DNA from: Geosiphon pyriformis
Lineage: Eukaryota > Glomeromycota > Glomeromycetes > Archaeosporales > Geosiphonaceae
Assembly (NCBI GenBank): GCA_016748015.1
Contig: JAAOMT010000479.1
Location: 213,824 to 277,823 of the forward strand
DNA length: 64,000 bases
Direction of reading: 5' to 3'
Part shown: one piece after another, positions 38,438 through 49,045 of the stretch
How the letters are laid out: every line of letters starts with the position of its first letter
How positions within the stretch are numbered: position 1 is the stretch's first letter
Position numbers and translations under genes: made by a program
Notes under the pieces: model-generated
Seen by the model: only the letters and a program-made list of their open reading frames with translations
What the model was told of the DNA's origin: nothing
The model's database searches: none

Positions 38438-39276
38438 ATGACCACAACCAGAGCAAAGAGTAAAAAAAAAGCTGTACTTGATATCTGTCCTGAGATATCT
38501 AATAAAATTTCAACCAGAAGAGCTCTTTTTATTGTTGAAGCAACGAGACAGAACATTTTAGAAGTCTTTCTTCTACCCAATAATTATGATAAGCTGCCTT
38601 TGATAGTCACTGAAGCAACTTTCTCATCTTTGGCTGGTTTTTTGCCAGTCAAAGTTCTCTCAAAGAGACACACTTGGGTTAGTCTCAGTGTTGCTTCTAC
38701 TCCTACTAAGAGCTCAAAAATGTTTAATAATAGACCAGTTAACAAGCTGGTCTTCTCTTTTATAGCTTCTATATCTGGTGCTGTTAGCACCACCTCTTCA
38801 AAAAAAATGGTCAAAAAGACCAAAAGTTCAGAAAAGTGGAGACAGTCACTTGCCTTTACTATTATTACACCAAACCCCTTTGTGGTTCTCAATGAGATCT
38901 TAGATAAGATCTCTGTAGCATTATCTGGCATGTTGTCTAAGATAGGCCAAGATCAACCACTGGCTGTGTTGCCAAATGTGGTGTCTTCCAGCAGATCATC
39001 ACCAGTTTTGGAAACAAAACAATCTTCTTTTGTTGAGTTACCTGTTCTTGAGAACTGGGCTGATCAAATAGAAACTGAATTATCTCCTTCTCTAGTTTCT
39101 GGTGCTATTTCTGGTGGTGTTTGGGAAACTATTACTAGTTGTCAGAGGTTTGCTGGGTGGGTGGCCTCCACTCTGGTGCCTGGTGCTACTTTTAAAATCA
39201 AATTGGCTCATGTTAAGGCTGTTTTTCAATCTGTACATGGTTTTTTGGATGCTAAGTCTGTTTCAAAAGACAATGT
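38438..39276 (+). pseudogene. ORF1-type protein, N-terminal part (interrupted by element C)
   Basis: Opens MTTTRAKSKKKAVLDICPE and is uninterrupted for about 280 codons until the element C LTR at 39277. It is Ser/Lys-rich with no named domain here. The last native codons are GAC-AAT, and the frame resumes after the insertion as AAT-GTG-AAG (DNVKLFCVEFA). The three reading-frame stops of this ORF all lie in the second part. Confidence 0.7.
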
Positions 39277-40259
39277 TGTTACTGGAGGTTTTTGGTCTCT
39301 TCTTAGTTCTTGTATGTTTGTTGTAATGCTGTTAATTCATGATTATAGGAAGTGTTTGAACTTCCAATAACTGAATTTATCTTCAAATTATCTTCTATAA
39401 TTTGAACTGCTGGGCTTATAAGTGGAATGGCCAATTCTGTGCCAGTTACTTTGTATAGTTACATTGTAGTAAACGTTAACTTTTTCGCAGGAATTGCTCA
39501 TCTAGAAGCTCACTAAAAATGTGTAGTTACTTTGCTGTAAAAATCAACTCTTCTATAGGAATTCTCATCTGTAGGCTACCCAAATGATTTATAATAAGAA
39601 AAAAAAGAGAATAAAAGAAATATAAAAGAAAAAGTAAAACTGATGATTTATGAAAGTCATTTCGGATCCAGGCCTGGAAGTGCTTTAACAGTCTACTGAA
39701 ATTGATAGCTAATCAATTTTAAACTGTTAGTAGGAATTGGTTAATTTCAAGGAAAATAATTAAGAATTTGGTTTTTTAAATTTATTTGATATTTATTTTG
39801 TTTTTGTGTGTAAAGGATGATTCTAATTATTAAATCTGAAGTAAGATACATTTTCTCGAAGAGAGAAGCTTTTCTTTTATACAACTTGTTATAATACTAT
39901 TCTATAAACTTGAACTTTGCTCTTTTCTACAATTTCGCTGAACTAAAGATACATTTTGGCAAACTACAAGTTATTTCTGCAAACTATTAGATATTTTGGT
40001 GAACTATCAATTATTTCGGCAAATTTCTACAAATTTCGGTGAACTTTTGAATGTTACATATTTTGGGGTATTGCATAATTGATCATTGCACTTAGGTTAC
40101 ATTTGTGTTATGTACAAATTAGGTTATTAATTAAATGATAATTTTGGACATTTTGCTAATGTAATAAGTGATAATTTGAAATGATAATATGCTAATTAAT
40201 GATAAGATTTATAAGAGTAATTTCATGCTAAACAATATCTCTAATTTTGTCTGGTAACA
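39277..40259 (-). repeat. LTR of element C (3' LTR in element orientation)
   Basis: 983 bases, plus-strand ends TGTTACTGGAGG and CTGGTAACA, forming TGTTAC...GTAACA inverted ends. Nearly identical to 48068-49045. Adjacent inside the element is the polypurine tract AAGAAGGAGG (minus strand, 40263-40272), which primes plus-strand synthesis. Confidence 0.92.
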
Positions 40260-40267
40260 TAACCTCC

Positions 40268-40900
40268 TTCTTAAGACTGAGCTCTATTAAAGTCCAAGTA
40301 CTGTCTGTAGTTTCCAGATAATAATCCAAAATTATTGAAGAAATTTGGTCTGAAAATTGTTGAAATTTCAGTTCTGTGAGCTTTCCAATGTATTGAATCT
40401 TCAAAGGCTATAAAATTGGGTTTTGTAGGACGTTTTCACAGGTGTGGAATAGATCATAAAGTCTAAGAGCAGTTCTTAGTTTATAACGACTGTTTGTAGG
40501 TCCAGCTGTTGTCTTGAATTCATTGTGGAGTTGTTTCTGAATAGCTTCTTTTGTGAGATTTGCTGCTGTAAGCTTCCATTTTTGTTCATAAAGTGTTTTT
40601 CCAATGTAAAAATATTTATATATTGGAGTATAGTCGTAGTTTTCTTCATTAAGACACAGTTGAAGTTTTTGTTGAATAGTAGTATTCAGTGGAATACTAA
40701 TAGGAGTGAGTGTTAAGTTTTCTCTTAAAGCAAGCTTTAGAAGTTCTGACAGGTGAATTCCAGAATAACTTCTTGTGTTCTTCTTATACGGGTGATATTT
40801 TTGTGCATTTGGGGCTAAATTTGTAACTACTTTTGTTTGGGTATAATTAATGTGATTTCCAGTAATAGTAATAGATAATTCGGGTATGGTTTTTATGTTA
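40268..40900 (-). pseudogene. Element C: accessory ORF 3' of integrase
   Basis: A frame on the minus strand is open from about 40900 to the LTR, with one TAG (probable former Gln) after VLQNPIL. It gives about 205 residues. Strings: PYKKNTRSYSGIHLSELLKL, YDYTPIYKYFYIGKTLYEQK, TKEAIQKQLHNEFKTTAGPT, RTALRLYDLFHTCENVLQ. No clear ATG begins it, so it may be a frameshift or spliced product. The partial element D at the window end conserves it (about 63480-64000). No signal peptide, membrane helix or known domain. Function unknown. Confidence 0.6.
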
Positions 40901-40979
40901 TTTTTGTTTTGTTTTGTTTTTTTTTGTGAGATTGTTTCTAAATTATAATGATATAACTATAATAATAAATTCAAATTAA

Positions 40980-42151
40980 GTGTTCAAATTGGGAGATTGT
41001 TTAATGACAACTATTGGTTCTAATTTTTGGGGAATATCTTCGGGATTGATTAAAAGAGAATGTGTACCAATTTGTGGAATTAATGGTTCAGGATTGTTTC
41101 TAGAATTATAGTGTTTCAAATAATCTCCATGTGCAACTTTTGCTAGGATTTTGTCATCAAGTCTTAGCTTGTATGATCCATTGCCTAGAACTTTATGGAT
41201 AAAGTATGGTCCATCTCATTTATTTTCAAATTTTCCACTTTATTGTTTTTTAGTTTTAGTTCTGTGTAAGAGAACTTTGTTTCCAATTTTAAATCTATTG
41301 GTAATTGGAGGCAATTTGTTATCATGCCATTTTTTTTGTTGAGCTTGGGAGTGTTTAATATGGGTGGCTGCTATTCATCATTTTTCTTCCAACGTGCTAA
41401 GCAGAGTGTAGGCTCTTTGTTGTAGTGTTTCTTGGAAATTGTTTTTATCAATTGATTGTGTTGGGTATGTTTCCACGGTGAAACTAATTGGTAATATTGC
41501 TGTCTTTCCATAAGTTAAATCAAATGGTGTGTGTTTTGTGGTATCTTGTTTTAGTGTTCTATATGCCAGTAACACTGATGGAATAAAGAGATCCCATTCT
41601 TGCTTAAAATTGGTTGAGACTTTGGCTAATGATTCACACAATGTTCTATTGAAACATTCTACAAGTCCATTTGTTTGTGAATGGTAGGGCAAAAATAATG
41701 GTCTCTTGACATTAAATTGTCCACAAATTTCCTGGATTAAATTGTTCACGAAATGTGTTTCTTGATTAGATAAAAGTTCTATTGGGCATCTATGTCTACA
41801 AATGATGTCTTCGTAGATGAAGTTTGCTACTGATTTCACATCTGCTCATTGAATGGCTCTGGCTTCAGGCCATTTGGTGAGATAGTCTACAGCTACTGCA
41901 ATATAACAATTTCTTTGGTTTGTGATAGGGAGTGGTCTGACTAAATCAATACCAACTTGGTTAAATGGCTGTCCAACTTTGATTGGATTTAAAGGTTCTG
42001 TAGAGCAAGTTCTTCCTCTTCTTTGACAATTATCACAAGACTTAACATATTTATGAATGTTTTTTCTCATTTGAAGCCAAAAATAATATGCTAGTGTTCT
42101 CTGGGTGGTGCTGTCTTTTCCTAAGTGTGTTAATGAAGGATCTGAGTGCAT
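40980..42151 (-). pseudogene. Element C: integrase and GPY/F-like module
   Basis: The H2C2 finger is present (H...HLGK...CDNCQRRG). The core reads GIDLVRPLP (Asp), LLSNQETHFVN (second Asp replaced by Asn) and TNGLVECFNRTL (Glu). A stop (CAA to TAA or CAG to TAG) follows EARAIQ. The tail FKIGNKVLLHRTKTKKQ, DGPYFIHKVLGNGSYKLRLDDK is the GPY/F region. Integrase would insert the cDNA; this copy is probably inactive. Confidence 0.85.
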
Positions 42152-42359
42152 GTTATATAAAATGGTTTTTTTTTATGTTCTTGTATTAATCTGAGCAGAT
42201 TGTCTGAGTTTCTGAAGTTTTGATAATAAATAATGTTGTTGTATAAGAAGTATTGTTTGGCTTGTTGTTGTAACTGATGTTTTTCATCTGAGGACCAATC
42301 TGTTGGGATTGTTAATGTCTCCAGATATTGTTTAAGATTATTGTAGTTTTCAGGGTTCA

Positions 42360-42790
42360 TTGTTTGTTGTTTTATTGTTAATTCAAATGGGTGTTGTTTT
42401 TATGTTCTAATCTTGCTTCATTCTTGAGAGACAATCAACATTGGTGTGGAGTTTTTCTGGTTTGTGATGTACAATGTATTAGTAGTTGGCTAAAAATTCT
42501 GTCCATTGGGTTTGTTTGGCATTCAGCTGAGTGTTTTTGTTTTAAAGCCATTTGAGTCCAATATTATCAGTGGTAATATCAAATTCTTTGGGTCTGAGAT
42601 AAAGGTTGAAGTGATATAAGGCCCAGATTACTGCTGCAGTTTCTAATTCTGTTGCAGGGTAGTTCTTTTCAGCTGGCTTTAATGTTCTGCTAGCATAAGC
42701 AATTACTCGCTCATTTCCATTGTTATCTAACTATGATAGAATGACACCAAAGGCAGTATAAGAGACATCTGTTGCTAACTGGAATCAGTT
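42360..42790 (-). pseudogene. Element C: RNase H domain
   Basis: Minus-strand frame reads FQLATDVSYTAFGVILS (catalytic Asp), YASRTLKPAEKNYPATELETAAVIWALYHFNLYL (second acidic residue) and FDITTDNIGLKWL (third). Four stops at Gln or Trp positions. Confidence 0.8.
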
Positions 42791-43640
42791 GCTGAAATCT
42801 GGGTAGACGAGAATTGGAGCTGTAGTTAGTTTTTTTTTGAGGATTTCAAATGCATTTTGGTGTTCAGCAGTCCATTTGTATTTGACGTTTTTGGTGGTAA
42901 GCTGGTTGAGAGGTTTTGCAATTTCTGAGAATTCTTTGATAAACTTCCGATAGTAGGAGGCTAACCCTATGAATCCTCTTAATTCTGTAGTGTTTTGAGG
43001 AGTTTTGAAGTTTTTGACAGTGCTGATTTTTCTAGAGTCTGGTTTGATTCTATCTTTACTAATGACATGACCAAAAAAGGCCAAGCTTGTTTTTCCAAAG
43101 TAGCATTTTTTGATGTTGAGTTTCAGTCCTGCTTTTCGTAATTATTGAAATACTTTTCGCAGGTGTTTTAAGTGTAATTCAAACGATAGAGAGTAAACAT
43201 CAGTATTGTTAAGATAAACAACTACTGACTTCCAAAGGAGTCCTTTGTACACAATATCCATTAATTTTTGAAATGTTGCTGGTGTATTGCATAATCTGAA
43301 AGGCATTACATTGAATTTGTAGTTTCCTTCTTGGGTTGTGAAGGCTGTTTTGAGATGATCTTTGGGATCCATAGCAACTTACTAGTATCTGCTTTTTAGA
43401 TCTAGTGTTGAAAAATATTTGGATTTTCCAAGAGCATCTAACATGTCATCAATTCGGAGAAGAGGGTAGACATCTCCCATAGTGACACTGTTGAGTTGTT
43501 GATAATCAACACAAAATTGTATTTTTCTATTTTTCTTCTTAACTAGAACCACAAATAAGGCCCATGGACTCATTGATGGTTGAATAAGCCTATTGTTAAG
43601 CATCTATTGTACTTCTTCTCGGATAAATTAGTGACTTTCT
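42791..43640 (-). pseudogene. Element C: reverse transcriptase
   Basis: Shows QPSMSPWALFVVLVKKKN, FCVDYQQLNSVT, FSTLDLKSRY, MPFRLCNTPATFQKLMD, the active-site box VVVYLNNTDVYS, FFGHVISKDRIKPD and LRGFIGLASYYRKFI. YLDD is YLNN here as in element A. A few stops at Gln codons. Confidence 0.88.
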
Positions 43641-43648
43641 GGAGCAAC

Positions 43649-44863
43649 TCAGTAGACTTGTTGTCGCCTTGGTTTGGCATCTCCTGTATAGATTTGGTGT
43701 TGAACCAAATTGGTTCTTCCTAAGTTATTGTTGTTTTCAGCAAAAATATCAGCAAATTCTGCAATTAGCTCTTTAAATTGGTTTTGTTGTTGTGGTTCAA
43801 GTTGTTCTATGTTGATTCGAGATAGTTTTTCTATAACAACATAGTAGTTTTCAGAGCTGGTGTTTGGGTTGATTTTTGATAGTAAATGTCCAATAATTTC
43901 AGAGAAATTGGGAATTGTTTGGGGTAATTCTTGTTGAAAGATATTACTGTGAATAACTCCAATTTCTAAGTTATTTAATAAAACTATAGGAAAATTGTTG
44001 GGATTGTAAAAAGTAACTCGGATTTTTTTTGTTCCTTTTGGAATATAAATGTTTGGGATTGAGATATTATATTCCAAGCAGATTTGTTCATTGGACTCAA
44101 AAATTTGTTGTGTGGTTGTTGGCTTTTCACAAGTGTAAATTTCAGGGTGTTTTCCAAAGGGTGAAATAGTAATTAGTTGTGGAAGTCGTAAAATCTGGTG
44201 AGATTCTTTCTGTTTATTAAAGACTATGTTTACTGGAACTGTGAATTGTCCAGTTAAACCAAAACCTTGGGTTTTTTTTTTACTTTTTCTCAATAGTTTT
44301 CTTTGATTGACTAATTGTAAACCCGAAATGTTGATTAAGGATAAATAAATGGCTTGGACAATTTTCTTGGCATGTTCAATCTTAAACGGCTTGTCAGTTT
44401 CATTTTGGAGTATTACTGTTATGTCACCAGTATATCTAGCATCGATTATTCCTCCTCTGACATTGATTCCTTTACTTGCCAGAGAAGACCAGGAGGCAAT
44501 TTGAACCATTGCTCCTGACAGGATTTCGAGAGCAATTTTGAGGTTGATTTTTGTGAGAGATTTGAGTTTGAGAACAAAAGTATTCTTGTCTGGATATCTT
44601 AGGTCATATCTAGCATTAATTTCATGTGCTTTTTCGGGTTTTATTTCTTGTCTGTTGTTGTTAAAGTATTTGAGTTGTAAGGCAGGCTGGTTTTTAATGA
44701 GATAGATGGGTGTTGCTTCAATTTCTTCTGTTGCTTCAGGTTCTCCAAATTCAATTTCATTCTCATCATTTTTACTGGGCAGAAGAATGCTAAAAGCATA
44801 GCATTCAGGACACCACTGTTCATTACAAGGCATAATGCATTTTTCATATAGCCTAATGTTCAT
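43649..44863 (-). CDS. Element C: dUTPase-containing segment of Pol (open, 404 codons)
   Basis: An uninterrupted frame. Residues about 70-205 form a trimeric dUTPase-like domain: motif 1 ARYDLRYP (44596-44619), motif 2 SSLASKGINVRGG, motif 3 GIIDARYTGDITVILQN with the catalytic Asp present, motif 4 KKIVQAIYL and motif 5 TQGFGLTGQ (44249-44275). The remainder (FIAENNNNLGRTNLVQHQIYTGDAKPRRQ) is the usual linker into RT. dUTPase hydrolyses dUTP to dUMP and pyrophosphate, limiting uracil in reverse transcripts. It sits between protease and RT. Retroviruses carry dUTPase elsewhere: betaretroviruses before protease, non-primate lentiviruses between RNase H and integrase. Expression would need the Pol polyprotein. 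Confidence 0.8.
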   Translation of the reverse strand: MNIRLYEKCIMPCNEQWCPECYAFSILLPSKNDENEIEFGEPEATEEIEATPIYLIKNQPALQLKYFNNNRQEIKPEKAHEINARYDLRYPDKNTFVLKLKSLTKINLKIALEILSGAMVQIASWSSLASKGINVRGGIIDARYTGDITVILQNETDKPFKIEHAKKIVQAIYLSLINISGLQLVNQRKLLRKSKKKTQGFGLTGQFTVPVNIVFNKQKESHQILRLPQLITISPFGKHPEIYTCEKPTTTQQIFESNEQICLEYNISIPNIYIPKGTKKIRVTFYNPNNFPIVLLNNLEIGVIHSNIFQQELPQTIPNFSEIIGHLLSKINPNTSSENYYVVIEKLSRINIEQLEPQQQNQFKELIAEFADIFAENNNNLGRTNLVQHQIYTGDAKPRRQQVY

Positions 44864-44872
44864 TTGCTCTAA

Positions 44873-45425
44873 TTATTGAATTTGAGCTTCTTGGGTTGAA
44901 TAGGTGTGACTTGCAATTTGGTGGTAGACTTCTATTTCATTTTTGTAATCAAATCTAGCTAATTCCATGGTGTATTCAATGTATTCTGCTTCCTTCATTT
45001 GATGGACATCTTCTTTGGTAGCTCCTTTAATTAATGCCATTGCTAGGTCGAAAATCATCTCAGCATTATGAGAGTAGTAATAAAGTTTGTTGAAAGCACT
45101 GTTGTATGCTGCATTAAAGGGTGTTCCTCTTTTTATTTTTTCTGAAATTGATAAAGCATATTGGCAAGTCTGATTGCAGACTCTTTTTCTTATTGCTACA
45201 TCAATTTAATTGCATTCTTCTGATAGCATATCTCCACAAGTCAAACAAGGAGTGTTATCCCATTTTTTGTTTCTTTTTATTAAATGGCTCCATCATTTTC
45301 TGTGGCAAGCCTTGCAGTAATAACAAGTATGATTTTTATATTCTTCTTCAGGTGAAATGCAGGCTCCCATTGAGGAAAGTTTCTTGTGGCAGTTCTTACA
45401 TTTGAGTGGAATGTAGAGGCATTGT
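44873..45425 (-). pseudogene. Element C: Cys-rich (putative zinc-binding) module
   Basis: Minus strand frames read CLYIPLKCKNCHKK, HTCYYCKACHRKWW, CLTCGDMLSEEC, RKRVCNQTC, and on to CIMPCNEQWCPEC at the start of the next ORF. At least four C-x2-C pairs match those of element A in order and spacing. One stop (CAA to TAA) and one TGA-type interruption. Resembles serial zinc ribbons; no named family. Confidence 0.6.
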
Positions 45426-45427
45426 TT

Positions 45428-46036
45428 TCATGGTTCTGGTTTTGAATAGGGGACATTCCATCCAGTTGTTACTGGTTCTTTTGTTTCAAGAGAATCATTT
45501 GTTGAAAAGTACTGTTGTTCAGTTTTATTGGCCCAATTAGAGGTTGATCCAAGTGCCATAAATGTTTCAATGATGGGCTTTTCTTCTTCCAGTTCGAATT
45601 CAAAAGCCGGGGCTTTTTCAGAGTGTTTGTTGAATGTACCACAAGTGGCAGATACCCAGGCATGTTGTCCTTGGTAGGAGATTGTTAACTCTTGTGTCTC
45701 CCAATTCAGATTAGCATTGGCTTTTTGAAGCCAATCATTTCCGACAAGAGCTTGGTACTGGGGTGCGTCCATTACAAGAACTTTGACTGGAATAGTAATT
45801 CCATCAAGAGTGAATGGAAAATTATCAATTTCTCCTACTGGAGTCTTTTTTATGCCATCAGCAGTAATGATTACTGTTTGAGCTAGTCGGTCAACATTTC
45901 TTTTTAACTGTTGCATTAACTGGTAGGTGATGATGCTTCCAGCGGATCTACTATCTAGGATCAAGCAAATTGCCTTTCCTTTAACTTTTGCTTCAGTGTA
46001 CATAGCAGTGATTGCTTTTTGTTCATTGGTGGCCAC
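45428..46036 (-). pseudogene. Element C: aspartic protease
   Basis: Open frame of 202 codons containing ICLILDSRSAGSIITYQLM. The catalytic Asp remains but the invariant Gly of D-S/T-G is Arg (GGA to AGA). VMDAPQYQALVGNDWLQKANANLNW matches the second half of gypsy proteases. The C-terminal 70 residues are acidic. Processing of the polyprotein is probably impaired. Confidence 0.8.
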
Positions 46037-46039
46037 ATT

Positions 46040-47734
46040 GCTAAGCAGAAATGGTGACTCATTTGCTTCAAACTCAAAAGGAAATATGTCTGAAAGGTTG
46101 GCATTTTCAGCAATTCTGGCTGGTAGGATTGTGGTAGGAGTATAAGAAGGGTTTTGTTGTCGTGCTGCAGCTCTACCTTCCGAGAGTGCAGTTTGGTGAA
46201 AATCCTGTTTTTCAGGTATTGTAAGATAGCTAGGTTGAGTATAATAATGGATGGGTCTTGGCTGAGCTGGATTTCGGAGAACTAATTGGTTGTTCGAATT
46301 GATTCTATTATTGTTTACTTGGTATCAGTTTTGTGGTGTAAATTGATTTTGCGGGATTAATCTTCGAGCAGGCACTTGATAATGTTGTGTGAGTGGTTGT
46401 TGGTATTGCTGTTGAATTGGCTGTAGGGCAGGTTGATAATAGTTACTTTGATATTAGGGTCTTGGTAGATAGTAAGCTGGTAGTAGTGGTTGATAATAAG
46501 ATTGCTGTGGTGGAGGGTAATGTTGATTACTCCTATTTTGTTGGTCTTATTGTAGCTTTCTGCAATCTCTTTTCCAGTGACCAGAAATTCCACAGTAATG
46601 ACAACTCTGAGGCTGATTATTAGAGGGTAATGTGAAGTTGTTTTGATTCCGTCTTTGAGGTGGTTAATATCTTTGGGGTTGTTGTTGTTGTTGTTGGTTG
46701 GTGAAATAGTTTTCAACTTTTTTTGCGAGTTGGTCAATTTTCTCTTCAGCTGCTGAGCTGGTTTTTTTAATGGCTAAGTTCACGAGTTTTGTACAATTGG
46801 CTTCTTCTATGGCTATTTCATATCTCTTTGCATGCTAAATGACAGAGTTTAAATCTTCTGGGACATGTGAGCAAACCTTTTTAATCAGTTTATCCTTTAA
46901 ACCAGCAATAAATTGATCCAAAATTTGAGCATCGAAATAATAATTATTAGTTTCAAGTTAGTGAATTCATCTGAGAAGTTTGTTGAATTTCTCAATATAA
47001 GTTATAACAGATTTGGAGGATTCTTGTTTAATATTGCGAAAATGATTTTGAAGAGTGATTAAGGTGTTGTTATTGGTAAATTGCTCTAAGAAGGCAGTTT
47101 TGAAAGCTGTCCAGTTATTAAAAGAGGTGGTCAAGTTTTCAAACTATTCGTCTGTTGTTTCTTTAAGAAAGTAGGGAATTGTTTTTAACATTCTGGCAGC
47201 ATTCCATCCATTTGCATCTCCAGTTTTAGTAACTTGGTCGAGCCATTCTTGGGGACTGGTTTCAATGTCTTCTCCATTAAATTCAGGGATTTTTGCGATG
47301 TATGCTGTCATTTCGTCTTCTTCGTTTTCATTGTCTATTGATTCTTCTTCAGATATTTCAGAGTTGTTTTTTTCATTTGCTGCTGTCTCAGAGTGTTCAC
47401 TTCAATTTTCAGCTAGAAAGTCAAGGAGATTGGAACTAGTTTGAAGGGGTTCTTGTTGTTTGGTGGGACTTCTGGGTGATGTAAAATCTTCTAGTCTTAC
47501 AAATTGATTTAAGGGTAAATTAGGTGTTTGTGCTTGTGCAAGTGAAGCTGAGAAAGATGTAATAGTAAGTGGAAGTTTTGAACTGGTTCTTTGTTCAGAT
47601 GTTTGTAAGTGTTTGGCAGTTGTTTTTAGTAGTATTAGGGTATTTGGGGTGAGTATTGCTTCAATTTTTGTTTGCCTTTGTTGCTTATTCAAAATCAATG
47701 GAGTATTGAGACTGTACTGGATATGTTTTTTCAC
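46040..47734 (-). pseudogene. Element C: gag with intact zinc knuckle
   Basis: Gag core strings on the minus strand: IAKIPEFNGEDIETSPQEWLDQV, GWNAARMLKTIPYFLKE, FNNWTAFKTAFLEQFTNNN, QILDQFIAGLKDKLIKKV. The nucleocapsid knuckle CHYCGISGHWKRDC (46562-46603) keeps the full C-x2-C-x4-H-x4-C. A Gln/Pro/Tyr-rich linker follows. Stops at TGG and CAA/CAG positions interrupt it. Confidence 0.8.
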
Positions 47735-48023
47735 TGTACTTGATAATGTTAAAATTTAGTTCTTGAAAATAAGTGACAAGTGTTTTACTGTTAAAGTTTT
47801 TGGTTTCCAATTGTGAATAGTGTACTAAATTATTGTAAAGGTTGCTTCTAACTTCTGAGATATTGTAATTTCCAAAAAGATAATTGTTGATGCAGTTTTT
47901 AATGTATTGGTATACTGATTTCTTGACAATTTCAATTCCGTCTGGAATGTTGAATCTTTGCTTGCAGTAGGTGTAAATTGACTGGTAATACTCTAGAGTT
48001 GTTGTGTCTGGTGTGATCACCAC
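47685..48023 (-). CDS. Element C: N-terminal gag-region ORF
   Basis: Starts MVITPDTTTLEYYQSIYTYC, 112 codons, the first ORF after the primer-binding site, overlapping the following gag frame by about 50 bases in another frame. Position and helical Tyr/Asn-rich composition match the MAESEI... ORF of element A. Probably part of Gag, joined by frameshift; no named domain. Confidence 0.5.
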   Translation of the reverse strand: MVITPDTTTLEYYQSIYTYCKQRFNIPDGIEIVKKSVYQYIKNCINNYLFGNYNISEVRSNLYNNLVHYSQLETKNFNSKTLVTYFQELNFNIIKYSEKTYPVQSQYSIDFE

Positions 48024-48050
48024 TTTGAAGTTGTTTTGCTGTGTTGTTTC

Positions 48051-48065
48051 TGTAGGAGAGCACCA
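48051..48065 (-). other. Primer-binding site of element C
   Basis: Minus strand reads TGGTGCTCTCCTACA, two bases inside the 5' LTR. TGG at the start complements the CCA end of a tRNA, as expected for a minus-strand primer-binding site. The tRNA could be named by searching for a tRNA ending TGTAGGAGAGCACCA. Confidence 0.75.
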
Positions 48066-48067
48066 AA

Positions 48068-49045
48068 TATTACCGGAGGTTTTTGGTCTCTTCTTAGCTC
48101 TTGTATGTTTGTTGTAATGCTGTTAATTTATGATTATAGGAAGTGTTTGAACCTCCAATAACTGAATTTATCTTCAAATTATCTCCTATAATTTGAACTG
48201 CTGGGCTTATAAGTGGAATGGCCAATTCCATGCCAGTTACTTTGTATAGTTACATTGTAGTAAATGTCAACTCTTTCCCAGGAATTGCTTGTCTGGAAGC
48301 TCACTAAAAATGTGTAGTTACTTTGCTGTGAAAGTCAACTCTTCTACAGGAATTCTCATCTGTAGGCTACCTAAATGATTTATAATAAGAAAAAAAAAAG
48401 AATAAAAAAAATGTAAAAGAAAAAGTAAAACTAATGATTTATGAAAGTCATTTCAGATCCAGGCCTGGAAGTACTTTAACAGTTTACTGAAATTGGTAGC
48501 TAATCAATTTTAAACTGTTAGTAAGAATTGGTTAATTTCAAGGGAAATAATTAAGAATTTGGTTTTTCAAATTTATTTGATATTTATTTTGTTTTTGTGT
48601 GTAAAAGATAATTCTAATTATTAAATTTGAAGTAAGATACATTTTCTCGAAGAGAGAAGCTCTTCTTTTATACAACTTGTCGTAACACTATTCTATGAAT
48701 TTGAACTTTGCTCTTTTCTACAATTTTGCTGAACTAAAGATACATTTCAGCAAACTACAAGTTATTTCTGCAAACTATTAGATATTTTGGTGAACTATCA
48801 ATTATTTCGGCAAATTTCTACAAATTTCAGTGAACTTTTGAATGTTACATATTTCGGGGTATTGCATGATTGATCATCGCACTTAGGTTACATTTGTGTT
48901 ATGTACAAATTAGGTTATTAATTAAATGATAATTTTGGACATTTTGCTAATGTAATAAGTGATAATTTAATAATATGCTAATTAATGATAAGATTTATAA
49001 GGGTAATTTCATGTTAAACAATATCTCTAATTTTGTCTGGTAACA
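48068..49045 (-). repeat. LTR of element C (5' LTR in element orientation)
   Basis: 978 bases. Plus-strand ends TATTACCGGAGG (one transition from TGTTAC) and CTGGTAACA. Differs from 39277-40259 at only scattered positions. Confidence 0.92.

Larger units (their letters stand above)
39277..49045 (-). mobile_element. Ty3/gypsy element C with dUTPase domain
   Basis: A 9.77-kb element on the minus strand: near-identical LTRs, primer-binding site next to the 5' LTR, polypurine tract next to the 3' LTR, flanking duplication ATGT/ATGT (or AATGT/AATGT). Order: N-terminal gag ORF, gag with intact CCHC, protease, Cys-rich module, dUTPase, RT, RNase H, integrase, GPY/F-like module, accessory ORF. It has far fewer stops than A and high LTR identity, so it is the youngest large insertion here. 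Several active-site residues are nevertheless changed. Confidence 0.93.

Noticed and set aside
40268-40900. Envelope gene in element C
   Set aside because: The frame has no signal peptide, transmembrane helix or Cys/glycosylation pattern, so only an accessory ORF is claimed.
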